Of a DNA stretch of 64,000 nt, positions 9,199-16,536 are shown piece after piece. The notes under the pieces are model-generated. The model saw nothing but the letters and a program-made list of their open reading frames with translations, had not been told where the DNA came from and ran no database searches. The position numbers and the translations under genes are program-made. This DNA is from Trichomonas vaginalis G3 (Eukaryota; Parabasalia; Trichomonadida; Trichomonadidae), in contig NC_067204.1 of assembly GCF_026262505.1 (NCBI RefSeq), forward strand, positions 20,987,300-21,051,299, in the 5' to 3' direction. The stretch's first letter is position 1, and every line of letters begins with the position of its first letter.

Positions 9199-10000
9199 TT
9201 ACTTACTAATAAAATTTCTTTGTTATGACACTTTCTCCGGTTTATAGGACCTCTCTCATATTCTATCTTGTCATATTTAAACACATAGTCATGTATGTCC
9301 TCTAACCATCTCATAACGGTTTCCAAACCACTTTTATCGGATGTAAAGTAAAAGCATGGATGGTTATGTATAACGTCTAAAGTTTCTAAAGAGTCTCTCA
9401 AAGTCCAGTCTACTTGGTATTGAAAATCCCATGTGTTATAGAACGGCGGTCCACTATAAAGAAAACATTTTCCTTGTCTTTATATTTTTCATACAACTCT
9501 GTCCAATGACATCTCACAAACTCTATACCCTCAATATATTTTTCTATGTCCTCTTTGAAAACATTTGTATAGTTAAGATATAAAACTTTTGACATAAGTG
9601 TTTCAATGTCATGAACTCTTATAGAACCACTATATAATAGTCTAGCAGATATACTATCCCAGTCTATATATTCTGCTTTTTTCAAAACCTCTCTCACAAT
9701 ATTTTTGTTATCTAATGGTATACGTTCCATCTTACCTATAGGTATCTTTTCTTTTAACTCTTTCAATATATTGTTTGTGTCTGGTATATGTTTGAGACGG
9801 TCCATATAGTTGTCGAAGTCATTGCATATAATCTTTGAGTCTGGAAATATTATATGGCACAAATGGGATATATAGAAACTTCCACCGAACAAATCTACAA
9901 ATGTTAGACCATTCGGTAGTTTCTTAAGTTGTCTCAATATAATATCTTTACATCTACTCTTATTTCCAAAGAACGGTAACGGTGGTTTTGTAAAATTCAT
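9183..10000 (-). pseudogene. D12-class (Dam-type) DNA N6-adenine methyltransferase, element A copy
   Basis: The start MNFTKPPLPFFGNKSR matches the N-terminal P-F-x-G-x-K motif of Dam/D12-class enzymes. It is followed by the SAM-binding motif FVDLFGGSF at about residue 34 and NDFDNY, which matches the next acidic SAM-contact position. The family transfers methyl groups to N6 of adenine in duplex DNA, often at GATC. The copy is broken. A sister copy lies in fragment C (13331-14151). In an element this could mark its own DNA or act on the host genome; both ideas are inference. Confidence 0.75.
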
Positions 10001-10206
10001 TTATATATAATAATAAAAATGTTTTTACCCGAAAAGTGACAGAAAAGTGACAAAACATTTACGATGAAATCATGAAAATTCAAGAGGTGAGAAAACAGGT
10101 GAGAAAACGGGTGACATCTCACCTCTTCACCTAAATTATATTTTTGGGTCATTTACGCTCATTACGAAGAAGTCTTGACAAAACATTTACGAAGAAGTCT
10201 TGACAA
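10001..10206. repeat. Subterminal G-dialect module, absent from fragment C
   Basis: The G-dialect palindromic module (10083-10145) is followed by GGGTCATTTACGCTCATTAC and by ACATTTACGAAGAAG units. The stretch is bounded by GACAAAACAT on both sides (10049 and 10202). Fragment C has a single GACAAACAT at the matching place (about 14199) and nothing between, so the module and its flanks behave as a gain/loss unit between short direct repeats. Confidence 0.75.
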
Positions 10207-10369
10207 AACATGAAAACATATATAATTTGTGAAAAGCGACACATTATATAATGTTTTCGACCCAGAAGACTAACAATTTTCCGAATAAAAACTTCATTTA
10301 TACTAAACATCTTCAGGGCTAGAAGGCACGAAGTGCCTGGAAGCCCCACTTCCCTTTTTTTTTTTTTTT
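10207..10369. repeat. Right terminal repeat of element A with terminal hairpin and T-run
   Basis: The last ~40 bp match both ends of B. Positions 10316-10346 fold into a two-step hairpin: outer stem GGGCT/AGCCC and inner stem AGGCAC/GTGCCT with 3-nt internal bulges. A CACTTCCC tail and a run of 15 T follow. The inner part (AAAACATTATATAATG and flanks) is shared with fragment C but not with B's right end. Confidence 0.8.
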
Positions 10370-10394
10370 AATTGTCCAAAATTTTTAGATTATA

Positions 10395-11239
10395 TTGTTG
10401 TAAACAGAAATTCATCAAAAGTGACACCTCAGAAAAGCTAAAATATTGAATTTTTGGAACTTTTGATAGAGCACGTTTTTAAATATTAATTAAAGTAAAT
10501 GTATATTTTGTAAAGATTCTTTTTAATAAAAAAAAATAAAATTTTGAAGAAGAACACAAAATCTTCTGAAAAATAATATCACATAAACTCATATTATTTT
10601 CTAATATATAACTATTTTATATAAAATCAAATTCAATGATCTTAAAAGCGAAGGATAAACCTCAAAATTTACGAATATAATGAGTGGGAATATAATGCTT
10701 ATCTATCATAAAACCATATGAAATATCAATTTTTGCTTTACGCCTAATTTTTGACGACAATTAGCAAAAAATGTTAAATGTTAACACTCAGTCCATTTGA
10801 ATATGAAAAATAAAATTGACTTTGATTAAATGTTTTTTATTTATCATGCAATTCTTCTTGCTAATTGTCGTCAAAAATTAGGCGTAAAGCAAAAATTAAT
10901 ATTTCATATGGTTTTATGATAGATAAGCATTATATTCCCACTCATTATATTCGTAAATTTTGAGGTTTATCCTTCGCTTTTAAGATCATTGAATTTGATT
11001 TTTATATAAAATAGTTATATATTAGAAAATAATATGAGTTTATGTGATGTTATTTTTCAGAAGATTTCATTCTATATGCCTATGAAAAGTAGTCTCAAAA
11101 CTAACTTTTTCCTAATTATAATTAAATCTAGAATATTGTATTATGCTTAGTATTATTTCATTTTTCTCATTCAATTTAGAATTTACAAATGTCAAAAAAT
11201 TGAGAGCTGTCACTTTTGATGAATTTCTGTTTATTACAA
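10395..11239. mobile_element. Non-autonomous fold-back DNA transposon, copy 1
   Basis: The ends are short inverted repeats (TGTAAACAGAAATTCATC, then AAAAGTGACA, at the left; the reverse complement at 11209-11236). Inside is a large inverted repeat of about 207 bp per arm (10561-10767 and 10858-11065) around a 90-bp centre. It has no reading frame. A second, longer copy in inverse orientation is at 40911-42160, and copy 1 looks like an internal deletion derivative of that form. TATA flanks both sides (10391-10394, 11240-11243), which might be the target duplication, but copy 2 shows a different flank repeat, so the family (mariner-like or other) is unresolved. Confidence 0.8.
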
Positions 11240-11576
11240 TATAAGATATAATTTTTTATAAAAGTATTATTTTCTAAAAGATAAGTATATATTCTTAATC
11301 ACAAAACCTAGCATTTTATCATATCTATATATCAGCTTCCTAAATATAATACTCATATAGTTAGTATGATTTTAATGTTTTTGAACATGAAACGAAAATA
11401 TGATTACAATCATATAACATAATGGAGTTATTGATATAACTTATATGCATGATACATTAAGAAGTCTTCCAACAATATAGATATAGTTGTAGATTCCTAT
11501 GATTCCTTTTATATTGTGAGATAATAACATTTTTATGCTGTCAGGAGCCTATGAGTGCCCATCCTTAAGTCACCCC
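11240..11576. other. AT-rich spacer, no feature seen
   Basis: This is very AT-rich sequence between the fold-back element and the truncated start of fragment C. I see no gene, repeat or hairpin in it. Confidence 0.6.
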
Positions 11577-11697
11577 CTTTCAATGACTCAGATATCTTAG
11601 AATAGTTTGAAAAGTTTGTTGTGTTCTTATTTAGAGCTTGCATAATGAGTTGTCGGTTGTGTTGTATTTCTCTCATAGACGCTGTTTCATTTGACAT
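11577..11697 (-). pseudogene. 5' remnant of the fibre gene (fragment C)
   Basis: About 40 codons of the start of the tail-fibre-type gene (compare 7430-7545), cut by the fragment boundary. The palindromic divergent promoter to the next gene is preserved (11698-11715). Confidence 0.75.
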
Positions 11698-11715
11698 TTT
11701 TATTCTAGATAAAAT

Positions 11716-12564
11716 ATGCTTCCAATAGAAAAAGAAAATTCTAGAGTTGCTACAACTAAACCATTAGATGAACTTTTTACTAATGTCGGTCAAAAGTTTG
11801 AGACAGATACCGTAAAGCATGAAGGCTATCGTTTTGACTACCCATTAAGATGGTTAAGAGACCCATCTGTCACAAAAGCTATTGGCTTTCGTAGAATGAA
11901 GTTCATTTCAGAAGCCATACATGGTTTCCCATTTACGGTCGGTTTTGAAGTTCGATACTATAACAAAGAAAAACGTATGTATGAGAAATTTGAACAGGGA
12001 AAACTTTTACAAGTTAGTTTGCTTATAAACTTAGAAACAACTCTTCAAGCTTTTCAAGAAAAAATAAACGATATCTATATTGAATATGCAAACCAGTTTA
12101 ACATTGACGAAGGAGAATACCATCTCGATATTATATATGACAGGAAAAATGCAACTGTTAAAATCAATAAAATAGAAGACCTTGGAGAAAACGTTTATAT
12201 TTCTACAAAATATAACAACTTGGCATGGTATAGATTTATGAGGATGTTAAATCAGCCTGCAGCATATCCAGTACACCCGGACTATTATGAAGTCGAAAAC
12301 CCTAATGGAACATATGAAAATGTTTTCGACCCAGATGCTATTATTGTTCATGCTTCATTTTCTGGTGCGCAAAACTCTTTCTTATGTCTGATGAATGACT
12401 TTTACGAAAAACCTACAAAGTTATATGAACCGCCGAGTGGAAGTATTTCAGACTTTCAAGTATGGTTTACAACAGATGGAAGAAAGAGAATAGTTCCATT
12501 ATACCATGCGTTTTACTTAGAACTTAGTTTCATATACAACTACTATCGAACGATAAAAATATAA
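11716..12564 (+). CDS. Jelly-roll-like virion protein, paralogue 2 (282 aa, whole copy)
   Basis: This is an intact 282-residue frame. The opening (KENSRVATTKPLDELFTNVG) matches paralogue 1 (KQRTKVADTKPLDYIFTNAG). Both then share YRFDYPLRWLRDPS..KAIGFRR, a beta-rich middle, and a terminal block: FDPDAIIVHASFS, FYEKPTKLYEPP, FQVWFTTDGRKRIVPLY and FYLELSFIYNYY. That last block resembles the closing strands of single-jelly-roll or penton-type capsid proteins of Polinton-like viruses, which often read as a T-D-G turn followed by a hydrophobic strand. I infer a minor capsid or vertex/fibre-anchor protein. It shares its promoter with the divergent fibre gene, which supports a vertex role. The alternative is an unrelated beta-rich virion protein. 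Confidence 0.65.
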   Translation: MLPIEKENSRVATTKPLDELFTNVGQKFETDTVKHEGYRFDYPLRWLRDPSVTKAIGFRRMKFISEAIHGFPFTVGFEVRYYNKEKRMYEKFEQGKLLQVSLLINLETTLQAFQEKINDIYIEYANQFNIDEGEYHLDIIYDRKNATVKINKIEDLGENVYISTKYNNLAWYRFMRMLNQPAAYPVHPDYYEVENPNGTYENVFDPDAIIVHASFSGAQNSFLCLMNDFYEKPTKLYEPPSGSISDFQVWFTTDGRKRIVPLYHAFYLELSFIYNYYRTIKI

Positions 12565-12568
12565 TTTT

Positions 12569-12810
12569 TTAATACGGTTGAGGTGTTGGATTTGGTTGCC
12601 AACTAGACTGTGGTGCAGGTTCAGGCTGTTGTATAACAGGAGCTTGTTCTTCTGGTTAGGGTCTTTAGGTATAATACCAACAAACTGACCTACTCTTTTA
12701 CCAATATTTTTGACACCGTTCCATACTCCTCTTCCGACAGATTTTATTCCATTCCATATACCTCTTCCAACATTTCGAAAGAAGTTTCCTATCTTACTGA
12801 AGAAACCCAT
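12569..12810 (-). pseudogene. Amphipathic Gly/Trp peptide gene (fragment C copy)
   Basis: Same N-terminal sequence as the B copy at 38440-38682 (MGFFSKIGNFFRNVGRG, then the doubled GRG(I/V)WNG unit). The C-terminal tail is broken in this copy. Confidence 0.6.
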
Positions 12811-12828
12811 TTTACTATATGTAAAAAT

Positions 12829-13191
12829 CTAATGTCCGCCTAGTCTCTTACGTTTCCTGTTGAGTTTCATAGCATTCTTTAACTGGAGCTCATACATTCT
12901 GTTTCTCCTCTGGTAGAAAACATATTCTGGGTCAACTCCTGTGTTCGCGTCATCTGCATAAAGTTGTTTATATCCCACTTCAGGGTTTGTATAAAACTCT
13001 TTCCATCTCATATTTGCATACCATGGTGGCAAACCTAACGCAGCGTCATTTGACATGGCAGTTTGCATTTGTACATCTGTTGGCACTTGACCATAGTTTG
13101 CCATTGCAGTTTGTATTCTAACTTCATTTGGAATATTCTCTGGGTTTGGTTGTCCAGGTTGCTGTGCATTCGCTAAGTTCTGTGCGTCTAT
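12829..13191 (-). pseudogene. 120-residue element protein (fragment C copy)
   Basis: Near-identical to 8681-9043 over almost the whole length, including the aromatic middle and basic tail. The beginning of the gene is altered, so it is scored as broken. Confidence 0.6.
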
Positions 13192-13214
13192 TTCATATTA
13201 GATAAAAATATCTC

Positions 13215-13346
13215 TTACGAGTACATATGCTGAACATTTGCAGGCATTGGTTCATCTTCATATTCTCTGTACTTTTCTGCCACGTCAAATAAATAAATGA
13301 CACAATGGAAAAAACCTAAAACAAGTAGTCCTATTTCAAACCACAT
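13215..13346 (-). CDS. 43-residue single-pass membrane microprotein (fragment C copy)
   Basis: Same length, start and stop as 9067-9198, with one transmembrane segment near the N-terminus and a charged tail. Its start overlaps the methyltransferase end by 16 bp, as in A. Confidence 0.6.
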   Translation of the reverse strand: MWFEIGLLVLGFFHCVIYLFDVAEKYREYEDEPMPANVQHMYS

Positions 13347-14151
13347 TTACTTACTAATAAAATTTCTTTATTGTGACACTTTCTCCAGTTTATAGGACCT
13401 CTCTCATATTCTATCTTGTCATATTTAAACTCATAGTCATGTATGTCCTCTAACCATCTCATAACGGTTTCCAAACCACTTTTATCGGATGTAAAGTAAA
13501 AGCATGGATGGTTATGTATAACGTCTAAAGTTTCTAAAGAGTCTCTCAAAGTCCAGTCTACTTGGTATTGAAAAATCCCATGTGTTATAGAACGGCGGGT
13601 CCACTATAAAAGAAAACATTTTCCTTGTCTTTATATTTTTCATACAACTCTGTCCAATGACATCTCACAAACTCTATACCCTCAATATATTTTTCTATGT
13701 CCTCTTTGAAAACATTTGTATAGTTAAGATATAAAACTTTTGACATAAGTGTTTCAATGTCATGAACTCTTATAGAACCACTATATAATAGTCTAGCAGA
13801 TATACTATCCCAGTCTATATATTCTGCTTTTTTCAAAACCTCTCTCACAATATTTTTGTTATCTAATGGTATACGTTCCATCTTACCTATAGGTATCTTT
13901 TCTTTTAACTCTTTCAATATATTGTTTGTGTCTGGAATATGTTTGAGACGGTTCATATAGTTGTCGAAGTCATTGCATATAATCTTTGAGTCTGGGAATA
14001 TTGTATGACATAAATGGGATATATAGAAACTTCCACCGAACAAATCTACAAATGTTAGACCATTCGGTAGTTTCTTAAGTTGTCTCAATATAATATCTTT
14101 ACATCTACTCTTATTTCCAAAGAACGGTAACGGTGGTTTTGTAAAATTCAT
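13331..14151 (-). pseudogene. D12-class DNA N6-adenine methyltransferase (fragment C copy)
   Basis: Sister of the gene at 9183-10000 with the same PFFGNKSR and FVDLFGGSF motifs and only scattered residue differences. It is broken. Confidence 0.7.
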
Positions 14152-14297
14152 TTATATATAATAATAAAAATGTTTTTACCCGAAAAGTGACAGAAAAGTG
14201 ACAAACATGAAAACATATATAATTTGTGAAAAGTGACACATTATATAATGTTTTCGACCCAGAAGACTAACAATTTTCCGAATAAAAACTTCATTTA

Positions 14298-14470
14298 TTT
14301 ATTGTCGTGGGAAGTATCTCAATTCCTTCAAAAAAATTGAAAAACTATTTAATTTTAAAAATATAATACTTTTAATTAGTTAATTAATTGGAGATATTTT
14401 TAAAAAATCACTTTTGATAATACTTTTGAGAACTTTAATTAAAAAAATATATTCAAAAATATCCAGGATA
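14298..14470. other. AT-rich spacer
   Basis: AT-rich sequence between the end of fragment C and the hairpin cluster. I see no feature in it. Confidence 0.5.
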
Positions 14471-14790
14471 TCAAGAGGGAATTGTTCCTTATGAGGTATA
14501 TAGTTATGATGTATACCTCATAAGGAACAATTCCCTCCTTAAAACGAGAAAACTTGTTCGAAATTGTTTATCATTTCGAACAAGTTTTCTCGTTTTTAAT
14601 AAGAAACTAAAGGCTATGAGGCACTGATTATATATTAGTGCCTCACAGCCTTTAGTTTCTAATAGATAGCTGGGAAACTTTCTCCAAATGATAAGTTATT
14701 CAGAGAAAGTTTCCCAGCTATCAAGAGGGAATTGTTCCTTATGAGGTATATAGTTATGATGTATACCTCATACGGAACAATTCCCTCCTT
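14471..14790. ncRNA. Cluster of five tandem short hairpins (possible small-RNA precursor)
   Basis: Five back-to-back inverted repeats: 14475-14500/14512-14537 (26-bp perfect stem, 11-nt loop); 14541-14564/14573-14596 (24 bp, 8-nt loop); 14602-14625/14637-14660 (24 bp with one mismatch, 11-nt loop); 14665-14684/14703-14722 (20 bp, 18-nt loop); 14725-14750/14762-14787 (a repeat of the first with one change). Stems 2-4 are unrelated in sequence to each other and to stem 1, so this is not one repeat unit copied. Size and spacing resemble a clustered pre-miRNA or short-hairpin transcript. No coding potential. The RNA interpretation is inference; a set of nested palindromic insertions is the alternative. 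Confidence 0.5.
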
Positions 14791-15537
14791 AAAATCGTAG
14801 ACATTTTTATACTTATTAATCAACCATTCAAAATCATATTCTCTGAAAAGTTATTTTATTAAAAATTTAGAATTTTAATAAATATAGAGTTTGAATTTCA
14901 TACAATACCTATATATTTTCAATACTGGAATTTGAAAACCATTCTCAAAAGTTCTCAGAAAACCTTTTTTTCATTAATTTTAAGAAATCTGAGTATTAAA
15001 TTAAGTGATAAATTCGTTTGACACTACTTTAATTTTTAAATTCAAAAAATTATATGTGCTTCTTAAAATGACTCAAAAAAATTTTATTATAAAATAATAT
15101 ATAATATTAAAAATCCCACAACATTTTTTTACTTTACATAATCGTACTTCCTCGACGATTAATTTCCACTCAATTTCTATCGTTGACCGAACTTAGCATG
15201 CAACAATTACAGTAAACATTATAGTTAAAATAGCTAATTGTATTCTAATAATTGTAAAAATGGTTTTATAGTTTGAATTATTAAGTGATTCAGCAAATAG
15301 AGATATGATTTTCTAAAATAAGATTGTAAAAGAGTATTTATACATATGTGCAGATATATTTTCAAAATATATCTTACAGTGTGCATAAAAAATGATGAGA
15401 TATTTTATTATCAATATTTTGTTTTAGAAAACTAATAACAAATTTAATCATTTATGTTATTTTTGTGTTATTATCAGTAGAGAGTGAAGACAGCAAACAG
15501 CCCTTGGGCTGACAGGCTATTAAATACTATAAAATCG
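14791..15537. other. AT-rich spacer, no gene seen
   Basis: AT-rich non-coding DNA up to the left end of element B. The only local structure is a small hairpin CAGCCC-TT-GGGCTG at about 15499-15512, close to the element boundary. No protein gene or RNA gene recognised. Confidence 0.55.
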
Positions 15538-15542
<5 letters not shown>

Positions 15543-15571
<29 letters not shown>

Positions 15572-15735
15572 TAGTGGGGCTTCCAGGCACTTCGTGCCTT
15601 CTAGCCCTGAAGATGTTTAGTATAAATGAAGTTTTTATTCGGAGGGCTTCCAGCCCATAAGAAATTTTGCCCAAGACCCAAGAGGAGGACCGAACCCCAG
15701 CCGACCAGCCGTTGACTTTTTTGTCATGATTTCAT
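15543..15735. repeat. Left terminal inverted repeat of element B (chimeric)
   Basis: The order is an A-run (15543-15569), GGTAGTGG, the two-step terminal hairpin (15577-15607), then about 35 bp that match element A's end (GAAGATGTTTAGTATAAATG onward), a second small hairpin GGGCT-TCC-AGCCC near 15644, and finally the block shared with B's own right end (CCCAAGACCCAAGAGGAGG onward). The left end therefore combines A-type and B-type terminal sequence. Confidence 0.8.
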
Positions 15736-16476
15736 CGTAAATGTTTTGTCAAGACTTCTTCGTAATGAGCGTAAAGGACCCAAAAATAATGTTTATGTTA
15801 GAATGTTAGATCTAACACGTTTTCTAACATGTTTTCTAACATCGTAGAAAACTCATGAATTTTCATGAATTTTCATGATTTCATCGTAAATGTTTTGACA
15901 AAACATAGACAAGAAAGTTTTGACAAAACATAGACAAGAAAGTTTTGACAAAACATAGACAAGAAAGTTTTGACAAAACATAGACAAGAAAGTTTTGACA
16001 AAACATAGACAAGAAAGTTTTGACAAAACATAGACAAGAAAGTTTTGACAAAACATAGACAAGAAAGTTTTGACAAAACATATACGATGAAGTTTGACAA
16101 AACATATACGATGAAGTTTGACAAAACATTGACGATGAAGAAGTCTTGACAAAACATATACGAAGAAATCATGAGTTTTCTACGATGTTAGAAAACATGT
16201 TAGAAAACATGTTAGATCTAACATTCTAACATAAAATATATTTTTGCTGTAAATTTCATGAAATTTCATGAGTTTTGTGTGTTTTAGACCATGTTAGAAA
16301 ACGTGTTAGAAAAGGTGTTAGATCTAACATGCTAACATAAAATATATTTTTGTCTGATTTACACTCATTACGAAGAAGTCTTGACAAAACATTTACGATG
16401 AAATCATGACAAGATAGAATATGAGATAGGACGGTTATTTTACAAAACTGACAACACTTTGACCGAGTAGTTTTTT
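15736..16476. repeat. Left subterminal repeat region with minisatellite and three T-dialect modules
   Basis: Positions 15782-15842, 16182-16246 and 16286-16351 each hold a palindromic module of TGTTAGA/TCTAACA words with the TAAAATATATTTTT or AATAATGTTTAT box. Between the first two lies a minisatellite: about eight near-perfect 25-bp units (ACAAAACATAGACAAGAAAG then TTTTG) at 15895-16085, grading into the ACATATACGATGAAGTTTG type. The composition parallels the right subterminal region (39290-40700). Possible roles are transposase or replication-protein binding, or an origin; none is shown by sequence alone. Confidence 0.75.
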
Positions 16477-16536
16477 GTGCTGAACAAAAAGTGTCATATA
16501 AACATCTGTCAAAAACCGTTTTTTACTTCACTTAAA

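Larger units (their letters stand above)
1..10369. mobile_element. Polinton/Maverick-type virus-like element A, right part
   Basis: This is the right-hand part of a capsid-type, integrase-bearing element whose left part lies outside the window. It holds about fourteen genes in the same order as element B from 28.7 kb onward: an unknown 304-aa protein, KilA-N, a jelly-roll-like protein, HNH nuclease, small virion-like genes, integrase, fibre, a second jelly-roll-like protein, an amphipathic peptide, a membrane microprotein and an adenine methyltransferase. It ends with the same terminal hairpin and T-run as both ends of B. About half the genes look whole and the others are broken. Shared genes are around 95% identical to B by eye, which suggests young copies. 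The class is inferred from gene content. Confidence 0.85.
11577..14297. mobile_element. Polinton-type fragment C (A-like, truncated at both sides)
   Basis: It matches element A from inside the fibre gene to about 60 bp before A's terminus, and it lacks the terminal hairpin. It is flanked by unrelated DNA on both sides. Gene order is fibre start, jelly-roll-like paralogue 2, amphipathic peptide, 120-aa protein, membrane microprotein and methyltransferase. It is closer to A than to B by eye (for instance the methyltransferase and terminal sequence). It is a fossil fragment, partly whole at gene level. Confidence 0.85.

Noticed and set aside
10395-11239. Fold-back element as part of the Polinton terminal repeat
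   Set aside because: It has its own terminal repeats, lies outside the hairpin and T-run, and recurs independently at 40911-42160 in opposite orientation.
15543-15569. A-run as the poly(A) tail of a LINE or SINE
   Set aside because: The run occurs at both ends of B and at A's end in inverted orientation next to the terminal hairpin, so it belongs to the Polinton-type termini.
15853-16172. Three overlapping leftward frames with MFCQNFLVYVLSKLSCL repeats
   Set aside because: They are by-products of a 25-bp minisatellite, which reads open in several frames at once.
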